Part shown: in pieces, positions 1 to 5,894 of the stretch
How positions within the stretch are numbered: position 1 is the stretch's first letter
How the letters are laid out: every line of letters starts with the position of its first letter
NCBI GenBank assembly: GCA_012841675.1
Contig: DUUG01000280.1
Location: 1-6,812, forward strand
Length of the DNA: 6,812 nucleotides
Origin: Clostridiales bacterium
GTDB taxonomy: Bacteria; Bacillota; Clostridia; Oscillospirales; QAMX01
Direction: 5' to 3'
Position numbers and translations under genes: made by a program
The notes under the pieces: generated by a model
What the model saw: only the letters and a program-made list of their open reading frames with translations
Told to the model about the DNA's origin: nothing
Databases searched by the model: none

Positions 1-136
1 ATACTCAGAGTGGTTTCCATCTTCAGGATACGAGGCGGTTGAAGGTCCTGAAATTTTATGGAATGAGAGTCCAGACACTGGAAATCCAAAGTATCGAAGC
101 GAAATCTGGATTCCAGTAAAGAAAAAAGACTATTAA
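1..136 (+). CDS. C-terminal end of a GyrI-like / AraC effector-binding domain protein (partial)
   Basis: Frame 2 is open from the window edge to the TAA at 134-136 and encodes 44 residues. The text EWFPSSGYEAVEGP near the start and EIWIPV near the end match the way GyrI-like small-molecule binding domains (also called AraC effector-binding, as in Rob, BltR and stand-alone SbmC/GyrI proteins) finish: a WFPSSGYE-like turn, an acidic stretch, then a last beta strand with IWIPV. The upstream part is outside the window, so I cannot tell whether the protein has an AraC or MerR DNA-binding domain or is a stand-alone binder. No terminator hairpin is obvious just after the stop. The family call rests on recognised residues, not on a search. 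Confidence 0.75.
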   Translation, partial: YSEWFPSSGYEAVEGPEILWNESPDTGNPKYRSEIWIPVKKKDY

Positions 137-236
137 TTACATCTGGGACAACAGTACCAGCAAGCCAAATTTGCATAGATTTTAATTTAATTCAGGTTAT
201 GGAAAGAATAATAGAGTTAATGAAGCTTCTCTAACT

Positions 237-289
237 TTTACAAATACGAATACATGTGATAAACTTATATGACATTATTGTACTATAAT
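237..289 (+). promoter_or_regulatory. Candidate promoter(s) for the HTH / MFS-LuxR operon
   Basis: TTTACA at 237-242 stands 17 bp before TAAACT at 260-265, which carries an extended -10 TG at 257-258. A perfect TATAAT lies at 284-289 but lacks a good -35 box at the right distance. Either could drive the operon that starts about 40-100 bp downstream. The spacer is very AT-rich, so such motifs also arise by chance. Confidence 0.3.
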
Positions 290-303
290 TATTAAACAGT
301 GAT

Positions 304-318
304 CAATTAAGATAATTG
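304..318 (+). promoter_or_regulatory. Inverted repeat just upstream of the HTH gene (operator candidate)
   Basis: CAATTA, three bases, then TAATTG form a perfect 6+6 inverted repeat. It lies just after the TATAAT at 284-289 and before the first possible start codon of the small HTH gene, where a repressor or autoregulator could bind. The half sites contain only A and T apart from the outer C/G, so chance is a real alternative. Confidence 0.25.
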
Positions 319-359
319 TTAGGATATTTGTGCGAATTTATCAAAGTGTGGTGGCATCA

Positions 360-569
360 ATGGTTGAAACAATACATAGCGAAAGATGGATATCCCTGCA
401 AGAAGTTTGCGAATATCTTGGCGTTAAGCACAACACTGTCATTCACTGGATTGATCAGAGTGGTGTGTCTGCTTCCAAGGTCGGAGAGATCTGGCCTTTC
501 AAAGCCGCTGATATAGACGAATGGGTTAAAAAGGACGGAACCTCAGTTGAGCTGGAGATTATAAAATGA
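360..569 (+). CDS. Small excisionase/MerR-type helix-turn-helix DNA-binding protein
   Basis: A 69-residue protein (from ATG 360) that is essentially one HTH_17/excisionase-family domain. The helix-turn-helix is WISLQEVCEYLGVKHNTV (residues 10-27), followed by the wing-like SASKVGEIWPFKAADIDEWV (37-56), in the usual order for this family (EvAeyLgvs-tVyrwi, then kvG-lwrfk--dvdeWl). The family includes phage excisionases and many small transcription factors; here the operon setting favours a regulator. The start is uncertain: ATG 360 has GGTGG five bases upstream and gives the usual short N-terminus, while GTG 330 has AGGA at 321-324 and would add ten residues. Its TGA (567-569) overlaps the ATG of the MFS-LuxR gene as ATGA, so the two are translationally coupled and probably act together. 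No recombinase is nearby, which argues against a real excisionase. Confidence 0.85.
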   Translation: MVETIHSERWISLQEVCEYLGVKHNTVIHWIDQSGVSASKVGEIWPFKAADIDEWVKKDGTSVELEIIK

Positions 570-1978
570 ACGGACATAAATTATTAAATTCCCGCAGGCT
601 TTCTATCGCAGGATTCTCATTTCTTTTTGCCTATATTCTTTCCTTCCAGTTTGAGGGACAGGTATTGTATAGTCTGTTGGATATGCGTGGAACAGACGCC
701 GATTGTTACATACTGGCTGCAATTATAGCACATTTTGCAGGGCTTTTTACCTGCGGCCTGTTTGTCAAATTCTTGGGGACCGCAAAAAATATGGTACTCA
801 TTGGCATGAGTTTATGCTTGACTGCTACCGTACCTTTCTTTTTTGTTCCCTCCTCTCTATGGTTGGGCGGATTGATTATCAACGGATACTTTAGCGGCTG
901 CGCTGTGGCGGCATGGGGATTTTTTCTCAGGGCCTTTACCCCCAAGAACGAGCGTATTAAGTCCTGCGCAGATGTTCTGATTTATTCCAATCTGTTGATG
1001 ATTGCAGTCAACGTGGTTGCCATGAATCGCTCACCGTTTATCGGGCTAAGCCTTGCTATGCTTTGCCTTGTGATTGGTATAGTCTTCATTTGGATGCTGC
1101 CAGTGGGGCAGGAAAATGAGCAGAACAAAACATTTACAAACAAGGCACATGGCGGCATTAGAAACCCACTAATATTGCTGTGCCTCTTTGTCTTTATCAT
1201 CACAATTAATTCTGGACTGATGTATCAGGTCATTAACCCCGCTTTTGCGCATCTAACGGGGCTGGTGAGTTGGTATTGGGCCGTGCCTTATATTGTGGCG
1301 CTTGTTATTATGCGCGACCTACCCATGCAAGCAAAGCGTTCCAGAATTTTGTATATCGGAATGGCAATGATTATAGGAGCGTTCATCAGTTTTATGCTGT
1401 TAGGGAGAAACACTTCCGACTATTTGATTGTAGATACGCTGATGCTCGGTGCTTGCGGTATTTTTGATCTGTTTTGGTGGAGCATCCTTGGAGAAATGTT
1501 GGATTATAGCGACAACCCGGCGCGAACCTTTGGCATTGGGCTTTCTGCCAATGTATTCGGAGTCCTTTGCGGAGGGGTCTTGGGAATAATCGTAACATCC
1601 ATTGGTCTTCCCTGTGCGGAGATTGCGGTGATAGCTCTTACTGTGGTTTGCATTACGCTGGTTATGCTGCCGCCGCTGAACCACCAGCTTGTTTTATTGC
1701 TGAAAAGCCATGCCTACCTTGCTGCATATGACAATATGAGTGAGTCACAGCAAACGGACGTTGTTCGTCAAATTAAAACTCTTGACCCGCTGACCGTCCG
1801 GGAGCAAGAGGTATTGCATCTAATCCTTTCAGGCAAATCCAACCGTGAAATTGCCGGAGCTTTGTTTATTAGTGAGAATACTGTAAAAACACATGCAAGG
1901 AACATTTTTTCAAAATATGATGTAAGTAGTCGGGCAGAACTAATTAGTACCCTGTTGAAGAATCAAAGGGTTGAATGA
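566..1978 (+). CDS. MFS-like membrane protein with C-terminal LuxR/GerE DNA-binding domain
   Basis: A 470-residue membrane-bound transcription regulator. Residues 12-370 hold about twelve hydrophobic segments (near 12-30, 48-68, 73-93, 98-120, 136-153, 158-179, then after a polar linker 200-218, 233-250, 260-280, 286-308, 323-345, 350-370), split six plus six like a major facilitator transporter. After a short linker, residues 409-465 are a LuxR helix-turn-helix: LTVREQEVL, GKSNREIAGALFISENTVKT, then a recognition and dimer region ending in SRAELI. The start is supported by TGGAG at 553-557 and the ATGA overlap with the HTH gene. Such one-component proteins are known mainly as expanded families in Actinobacteria such as Eggerthella relatives and also occur in Firmicutes. 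Inference: the membrane part senses a ligand rather than transporting it, and the cytoplasmic domain controls nearby promoters. There is no receiver domain. A 53-bp terminator repeat follows at once. Confidence 0.9.
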   Translation: MNGHKLLNSRRLSIAGFSFLFAYILSFQFEGQVLYSLLDMRGTDADCYILAAIIAHFAGLFTCGLFVKFLGTAKNMVLIGMSLCLTATVPFFFVPSSLWLGGLIINGYFSGCAVAAWGFFLRAFTPKNERIKSCADVLIYSNLLMIAVNVVAMNRSPFIGLSLAMLCLVIGIVFIWMLPVGQENEQNKTFTNKAHGGIRNPLILLCLFVFIITINSGLMYQVINPAFAHLTGLVSWYWAVPYIVALVIMRDLPMQAKRSRILYIGMAMIIGAFISFMLLGRNTSDYLIVDTLMLGACGIFDLFWWSILGEMLDYSDNPARTFGIGLSANVFGVLCGGVLGIIVTSIGLPCAEIAVIALTVVCITLVMLPPLNHQLVLLLKSHAYLAAYDNMSESQQTDVVRQIKTLDPLTVREQEVLHLILSGKSNREIAGALFISENTVKTHARNIFSKYDVSSRAELISTLLKNQRVE

Positions 1979-1990
1979 TACATAAAACTT

Positions 1991-2043
1991 CATGAACACA
2001 GGGTTTAACTGGCCTCTCAAATAAAAAGTATGAGGGGTTTTTT
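1991..2043 (+). repeat. 53-bp terminator-bearing direct repeat, copy 1
   Basis: The first 29 bases (1991-2019, starting CATGAACACAGGG) match 4839-4867 with one mismatch. The rest, through the second stem arm and the T tract, matches 4839-4891 more loosely, with most changes in the loop. Because some 20 bases before the hairpin are shared, this is a true copy and not just two similar terminators. The two copies bracket the hydrolase and nucleotidyltransferase genes. Confidence 0.85.
2011..2043 (+). terminator. Rho-independent terminator of the HTH / MFS-LuxR operon
   Basis: CCTCTCA (2013-2019) pairs with TGAGGGG (2031-2037), with one G-T pair and an 11-base A-rich loop, followed by TTTTTT (2038-2043). 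It lies 32 bases after the LuxR stop. Compared with copy 2 it has lost the inner base pairs, so it should be the weaker terminator and may allow some read-through to the hydrolase. Confidence 0.75.
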
Positions 2044-2067
2044 GTTACTATAATTTTTTTAAATTTT

Positions 2068-2095
2068 TTGATATGATTAAGATGATTAGCATACT
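2068..2095 (+). promoter_or_regulatory. Candidate promoter for the serine hydrolase transcript
   Basis: TTGATA (2068-2073), 16 bases, then CATACT (2090-2095) gives 5/6 and 4/6 matches to sigma-A boxes. It is the best such pair I found between the upstream terminator and the hydrolase. It would leave an untranslated leader of nearly 300 bases, so another promoter nearer the gene is possible. Confidence 0.3.
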
Positions 2096-2104
2096 AATTG
2101 GAGC

Positions 2105-2114
2105 TTGTCGACAA
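2105..2114 (+). promoter_or_regulatory. Perfect 10-bp palindrome TTGTCGACAA (operator candidate)
   Basis: TTGTCGACAA is fully self-complementary and lies ten bases after the candidate -10 box, at about the transcription start expected from it. A dimeric HTH protein such as the LuxR-type regulator next door could bind there. The position is suggestive but the site is short, and no second copy was found upstream of the LuxR operon. Confidence 0.25.
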
Positions 2115-2215
2115 AGCAATGTATCTGCGAAATCAAGTGGAGCGTCGCAAATATTATGATTTAAAAAAAGGCACTTTTATACAGAAGACAATATCTTATT
2201 GATAAATATAGACCG

Positions 2216-2383
2216 ATGAGAATGTGTACAAGGAATTTGGCATTAATTATGCGCGCATACGGGAGCAAAGAAACACCCGAAATATATATTATAAGGAGAA
2301 TGGTTTTGAGAAGTCGCTCTCACCAAGTCGAAGCTTTGACATTTGGAGTGGAATGTGCGTATCGTGCAGTGAGAAAATTATGA
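2216..2383 (+). CDS. Small ORF upstream of the hydrolase, unrecognised, possibly a remnant
   Basis: A 55-codon frame ending in TGA nine bases before the hydrolase start. The product is basic; its C-terminal part, SHQVEALTFGVECAYRAV, reads like an amphipathic helix of a real protein, but I do not recognise a family. The frame is open further up, to 2165. The only good ribosome binding site, AAGGAG at 2293-2298, is just before ATG 2300 (one base away, too close) and seven bases before TTG 2306, which would make a peptide of about 25 residues. It could be a leader peptide coupled to the hydrolase, the tail of a broken gene, or a chance frame. Confidence 0.25.
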   Translation: MRMCTRNLALIMRAYGSKETPEIYIIRRMVLRSRSHQVEALTFGVECAYRAVRKL

Positions 2384-2392
2384 GGTATAAGT

Positions 2393-3853
2393 ATGAAAAA
2401 ATCAGGATTTCTTGAGGGCCACAGGATGTGGACATGGTTTATCCTTACATCCATAGTAATTAGCTTGTTTGTCATGCTGTTTTCCAGCAGTTTGCAAATC
2501 AAGCGGAATATGCCCGCTGATGTGCCGCTTGACGAATTTAAGGCACATATGGATGAAAACATTCCTGCCCTGATGAAGCTGTATGGAATTCCGGGCTGCA
2601 ACATGGCGCTTGTGCAGGACAATGAAGTCGTTTGGACTAAGGGTTATGGATATGCGGATGTGGCAAGTGGCAGAGTGCTGACGGTGGATATCCCCATGAG
2701 TGTTCAATCCATTACAAAATCTGTTACAGCTTGGGGAATTATGCGGCTTAGGGAGAAGGGTCTCATCAACTTGGATGCTCCGGTGTCGCAGTATCTAAAA
2801 AGCTGGCAATTTCCGTTGTCTGACTATCCGACAGAAAAAATTACTGTACGGCAGCTTTTAAGTCACACTTCGGGGATGCCATAGGGGGATTTCACCAACG
2901 TCTATTCTCCCGGCGAGGCGATGCCCTCCAACCGGGATGTGATGGCCGGGGAAGCGGTTCTTATGCGCGAACCGGGAACGGGGTTTTGGTACTCTAACAC
3001 AGGCTATAACCTATTGGAAGTATTAATCGAGGATGTCACTGGACAAAGCTTTTCGGATTATATGCGCACTGAAGTGTTACTCCCGCTGGGTATGGAAAGC
3101 GCTACCTTTGATATTGACAAGGCGGTGACACCTTACCCACCAACGGGGTATAACCTCAAAGGGGAGCCGGTTCCGGTTTATCTCTATCCATCAAAGGCTT
3201 CAGGCGGATTGTTTGCCACAGCTTACGATATTGCTCGCTTTGCGGCGTCGGGGATGCAAGAAAACCCGGTTCTGAGTATCGAGAGCATTAATCGGATGTA
3301 TCAACCTGAGAGCAATACAATTGGCATTTACGGTCTGATATTTGATGCATATGGATTTGGTCACTATATCGAAAAGCTGCCAAACGGCATGCTCTCAGTT
3401 TCTCACGGCGGCCAGGGCAACGGCATCATGACACATTTGCAGGCCGTGCCTGAGACAGGCGATGCCATCGTGCTTCTCACAAACAGCCAAAGAAGTTGGC
3501 CGTTCATCGCCTATGTTTTAAGTGACTGGGCGCAGTGGCGAGGGTTTCCTTCTGTCGGCATGGGAAGGATTATCTGGGGGCATTATGGCTTTTGCATCGT
3601 GATCGGTATACTGATCTCGGCAAGCCTACTAGTGATACTAAGGCTGGTCTCGACCTATTATCAACAAAAGCGAGCGGGGTTCAGACTACTTCGAGTTAGT
3701 GCAGCATCTATTCTTCTCGGAATTCAAATCTGGTGCGCTTGCCAGAAATACTTATTTATAACTTCGGTTTTTCCGATTCTGTCTGTATGGCTTGGGGGTG
3801 CAGCATTCGTGTTTTCAATAGTACTGCTGTTGTCTGTGGTGTTACCCCTATGA
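2393..3853 (+). pseudogene. Membrane-anchored beta-lactamase-family serine hydrolase interrupted by an in-frame TAG
   Basis: One continuous 486-residue frame broken only by TAG at 2882-2884 (codon 164). Residues 13-31 form a membrane anchor. The penicillin-binding protein / class C beta-lactamase fold follows, with catalytic SITK (S106-K109), YSN (200-202) and HGG (338-340). The C-terminus has hydrophobic stretches near 397-417, 437-450 and 454-484. Such proteins act outside the membrane on peptidoglycan-like or D-amino acid peptides and esters; the true substrate is unknown. The stop follows SHTSGMP and precedes GDFTNVYSPGE, a conserved stretch in which homologs usually continue with leucine (GMPLGDF), so TTG to TAG is the simplest change. 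The first half keeps only SxxK and the second only YSN and HGG, so neither piece alone should be active. ATG 2393 has GAGG at 2382-2385. The next in-frame ATG, 2921, has GAGG only two bases away, so restart is unlikely. Alternatives to a dead gene are suppression or amber recoding, or a sequencing error. Confidence 0.85.
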
Positions 3854-4659
3854 AGAAGATGGTAGATTTAATGGGTTTTGATAATCTGCCACCTGAGGTA
3901 GTTGCACAGATAAACAGAGTTGTAGACATCTGGAAAAAGCACTTAAACAATCAATTGGTGGGTGTCTACCTTCATGGTTCAATTGTACTTAACTCCTTCA
4001 TGCCTCGGTCAAGTGATATTGATTTATTAGTGGTAGTTGAGGATTCTTTGGATATCTCGACAAAATTGGCTATTGCGAAAGATATAATTGAAATTGATGG
4101 CAAACCTTGTCCCCTTGAAATATCAGCAGTTCGCTTAAGTGATGTAAGACCATGGAAAACTCCCGGAAACTGCGTGTTTCATTACAGTGATTATTGGAAA
4201 GACAGATATTTTGAAAAGTTGTCAAATCCAGATACAAAATGTTATGTTGTTGATAATGAATTTCCCGATGAGGATGTTACAAGCTATATAAAATTAGTTT
4301 GTCAGTGTGGAATTGTTCTGTACGGCTGGGATATTGATGAAGTCTTTTCGGATATTTCTGATAAAGATTTCTTGAAAGCAATAAGTGCCGATGTAGAAAA
4401 TTATAATTTTCATAATTACGCGCCGAGATACTTAGCGAGCAATATCCTTATTTTGGGAAGAATACTGTCTTTTAAGGAAACAAAGCGAATATTATCTAAG
4501 TACGATGCAGGATTATGGATGATTTCTCGTGTTCCTGACAAACTAAAGTATTTGCCGGAACTGGCCATAAAGATTTGGTATGAAGGAGAACAGTATGAAC
4601 TTCCTGAAGATGATTTGGAAGAACTGAGAAAATACCTTATAGAGGAGATTAAGAAATAA
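3850..4659 (+). CDS. Putative aminoglycoside nucleotidyltransferase (AadA / ANT(9)-like, divergent)
   Basis: A 269-residue nucleotidyltransferase with the aminoglycoside adenylyltransferase layout. Residues 37-62 hold the polymerase-beta core VGVYLHGSIVLNSF and SSDIDLLVV: GS at 43-44, metal-binding Asp56 and Asp58. PLEISAV carries Glu90 where AadA and ANT(9) have their catalytic Glu, and RPWKTP (100-105) equals their PW-YP. The C-terminal helical half (140-269) fits the family in length and in GRIL, but where AadA has a GDERN stretch this protein reads NYAPRY, so spectinomycin or streptomycin may not be its substrate. Known relatives transfer AMP from ATP to a drug hydroxyl in the cytoplasm. 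ATG 3850 is chosen because it overlaps the hydrolase TGA as ATGA; no good Shine-Dalgarno precedes it, which fits coupling (ATG 3859 and 3871 are alternatives). The gene is visibly more AT-rich than the hydrolase, a sign of separate origin. It could also modify something other than an antibiotic. Confidence 0.8.
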   Translation: MKKMVDLMGFDNLPPEVVAQINRVVDIWKKHLNNQLVGVYLHGSIVLNSFMPRSSDIDLLVVVEDSLDISTKLAIAKDIIEIDGKPCPLEISAVRLSDVRPWKTPGNCVFHYSDYWKDRYFEKLSNPDTKCYVVDNEFPDEDVTSYIKLVCQCGIVLYGWDIDEVFSDISDKDFLKAISADVENYNFHNYAPRYLASNILILGRILSFKETKRILSKYDAGLWMISRVPDKLKYLPELAIKIWYEGEQYELPEDDLEELRKYLIEEIKK

Positions 4660-4838
4660 GAATTACAGTTTGTTCTATATAAGAGTATAGAGTATTAATG
4701 ATATTTTTCCTTGAACCGCAGTTTTTCAAAAATGACGGGAAAACCCATCGACATGTTCCACGAACGGATACAAAAAAATGAACTTGATATCAAATCAAAT
4801 AAAGTGAAAATCACACTAGATTTATCAGCATTTTTTAG
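4660..4838 (+). other. AT-rich spacer after the nucleotidyltransferase
   Basis: With the terminator repeat and the next gene's leader this makes about 300 bases without a confident gene. A 47-codon frame (4732-4875, first residues MTGKPIDMFHERI) runs into the terminator hairpin and ends there in TAG. It has no ribosome binding site and I do not recognise it; it may be the tail of a lost gene brought in with the nucleotidyltransferase. Nothing else stands out. Confidence 0.4.
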
Positions 4839-4891
4839 CATGAACACAAGGTTTAACTGGCCTCTCATACTTTAGTATGAGAGGCTTTTTT
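4839..4891 (+). repeat. 53-bp terminator-bearing direct repeat, copy 2
   Basis: It starts CATGAACACAAGG and matches 1991-2043, with one mismatch in the first 29 bases. This copy keeps the complete hairpin, so it looks like the more original version. It lies 2,848 bp from copy 1, in the same orientation, with the hydrolase and nucleotidyltransferase between them. Confidence 0.85.
4860..4891 (+). terminator. Strong Rho-independent terminator
   Basis: GCCTCTCATAC (4860-4870), loop TTTA, then GTATGAGAGGC (4875-4885) form a perfect 11-bp stem, followed by TTTTTT (4886-4891). It ends the hydrolase-nucleotidyltransferase transcript and separates it from the membrane-protein block downstream. The stem is symmetrical, but only the + strand has a long T tract right after it. 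Confidence 0.9.
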
Positions 4892-4949
4892 CTGCAAATT
4901 CATTCTTTTGAACGATGATTTTAGAGGCTTTTTCCCCAAAAATTATACT

Positions 4950-4957
4950 GGAGGAGG
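4950..4957 (+). promoter_or_regulatory. Ribosome binding site GGAGGAGG deciding the start at 4968
   Basis: The site is a near-perfect anti-16S match. ATG 4959 is only one base after it and too close, while ATG 4968 is ten bases away, so 4968 is preferred. Confidence 0.7.
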
Positions 4958-4967
4958 TATGGAGCAA

Positions 4968-5477
4968 ATGAAAATAATCCGTAAACGACGCAATATATAT
5001 GCCTTGACGCTGGCAGTCAGCATTTGTTTGTCGGTGTGGTTGTGTACGATATTTTTGTTAGAAGCGGCTTTGGCCTTTGGAGCTATCAGCCTTATCTATC
5101 TCCTGTTATTGGTGAGAGAGAGCCGCAGGCTCTATGATGCAACGCTCATTTGGGATAATCGCATCATTTCGGTGCCATCTGCTCTAATCTCAATACCGGG
5201 CTGCCAAATGAAAAAAGATATCGAAGAAACAGTAGTATCTACCTTTGGTATCCTCATCGGCAGCCAAATCTACCGATGGGGCCTCGACGGGGTACATGGC
5301 GTGCGACTGCATGCAGCCCATATTGATCAGGAGCGGATGTACCTGACCTTTGGCGACACATCTGAGACCATGCGGGTAGAGTTGCTGCACGGAATGGCTC
5401 AAAAACAGGCGGTACTAGATGCCGCACAAAAGCTGTTTCATGAAACCGGTGTGAAGGCAGACATCACCGGATGGTAA
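4968..5477 (+). CDS. Two-helix membrane protein with a cytoplasmic domain, unrecognised family
   Basis: A 169-residue protein. The basic N-terminus MKIIRKRRN is followed by two adjacent membrane helices (about 11-31 and 33-49) and the charged VRESRR, which by the positive-inside rule places both ends in the cytoplasm. Residues 55-169 form a soluble alternating-strand domain (DATLIWDNRIISVPSA, then ETVVSTFGILIG, VHGVRLHAAHIDQERMYLTF) ending in a helix. It reads like a small membrane-anchored beta-rich domain, perhaps PH-like, but I do not recognise the family and assign no function. The start is taken from the ribosome binding site at 4950-4957. No convincing promoter was found between the terminator and this gene; TATACT at 4944-4949 touches the ribosome binding site and is too near. 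The next reading frame starts about 40 bases after the stop, so an operon with the downstream block is likely. Confidence 0.75.
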   Translation: MKIIRKRRNIYALTLAVSICLSVWLCTIFLLEAALAFGAISLIYLLLLVRESRRLYDATLIWDNRIISVPSALISIPGCQMKKDIEETVVSTFGILIGSQIYRWGLDGVHGVRLHAAHIDQERMYLTFGDTSETMRVELLHGMAQKQAVLDAAQKLFHETGVKADITGW

Positions 5478-5503
5478 CGCAGCAAAAGCGAGTGATTAAT
5501 CAA

Positions 5504-5510
5504 AGAAGGA
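5504..5510 (+). promoter_or_regulatory. Ribosome binding site AGAAGGA in front of ATG 5519
   Basis: The spacing to ATG 5519 is eight bases, which is ideal. This fixes the original start codon of the gene that follows, and so shows that its frame is lost at the first codon. Confidence 0.55.
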
Positions 5511-5518
5511 TAGAGTAT

Positions 5519-5891
5519 ATGGCTGCTGGTAAACCTCTTAGCTTCATTAGGGATCTTTCCCCTACCGATTCGCTTCCTCTCCTGGCTGACTGCTGCACGG
5601 GGAAGTCTCATCGGGGGCAGCATAGGAAAAGGACTGGTGGCGGCACTGCTGGCTCGACTTATTGCTGACCAAGCTATGCTTCAGACAGTGAAAAAAGGCC
5701 TTGGTCAACTGGGCGGTATAGCCAAAAGTTCGAAAGATGCAACCGTTTCGTTACTAATAGGTCTAGGTATAGCCCTCACAGATGTTTCCAACGAACCGCT
5801 AGATTTACCAAACAAGAGGAATATCTATATCATACAAGAGGAAGGGCCTACCGAGGCTGACAGCAAAAAGTCAACAGATGATAATTCATAA
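5519..5891 (+). pseudogene. Small hydrophobic protein gene, frame lost directly after its start codon
   Basis: ATG 5519 has a well-placed ribosome binding site, but its own frame gives only 49 unlikely residues. The protein-like reading is the +1 frame, open from 5514 to TAA 5889-5891. Dropping one of the two G bases at 5521-5522 gives about 123 residues beginning MLLVNLLASLGIFPLPIRFL. After that comes a glycine-rich segment, RGSLIGGSIGKGLVAALLA, then KKGLGQLGGIAKSS, another hydrophobic stretch (SLLIGLGIALT) and an acidic tail ending in SKKSTDDNS. The glycine pattern suggests a membrane-inserting or helix-packing protein. I do not recognise the family. A shorter intact product from GTG 5637 (84 residues) is possible, but AAAAGGA lies only three bases before it. 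Either a disabling one-base insertion or a sequencing error explains the data. Confidence 0.5.
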
Positions 5892-5894
5892 GTG

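Larger units (their letters stand above)
2044..2392 (+). other. Spacer between the LuxR operon and the serine hydrolase
   Basis: About 350 bases without a confident gene. It is AT-rich at its start and holds a candidate promoter, a short palindrome and a small open frame, each listed separately. A second short frame (2098-2200) encodes ELVDKAMYLRNQVERRKYYD and then stops. It leads into the frame of the small ORF at 2216-2383 if one base is dropped at the A run 2163-2169, so the region may hold the wreck of a longer gene. No tRNA-like, rRNA-like or recognised riboswitch sequence was seen. Confidence 0.5.

Noticed and set aside
1400..1684. 94-codon and neighbouring open frames on the - strand
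   Set aside because: Shadows of the MFS-LuxR gene; the products are rich in unlikely residues and have no start signals.
1991..2019. The repeat as a tRNA-end or integrase attachment site
   Set aside because: No tRNA gene, integrase or recombinase is visible in the window and the sequence does not resemble a tRNA 3' end. Only the terminator role is supported directly.
2224..2415. 63-codon + strand frame overlapping the hydrolase start
   Set aside because: It overlaps the better supported hydrolase start, has only a GTG start without a ribosome binding site, and its product shows no recognisable features.
4944..4949. TATACT as the -10 box for the gene at 4968
   Set aside because: It directly abuts the ribosome binding site, so transcription would start within or after it, and no -35 box stands at the right distance.
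5471..5668. 65-codon + strand frame overlapping the end of the membrane protein gene
   Set aside because: The translation after codon 17 is low-quality (Cys, Arg and Thr rich), while the overlapping +1 frame is clearly protein-like. It is the out-of-frame reading of the gene starting at 5519.
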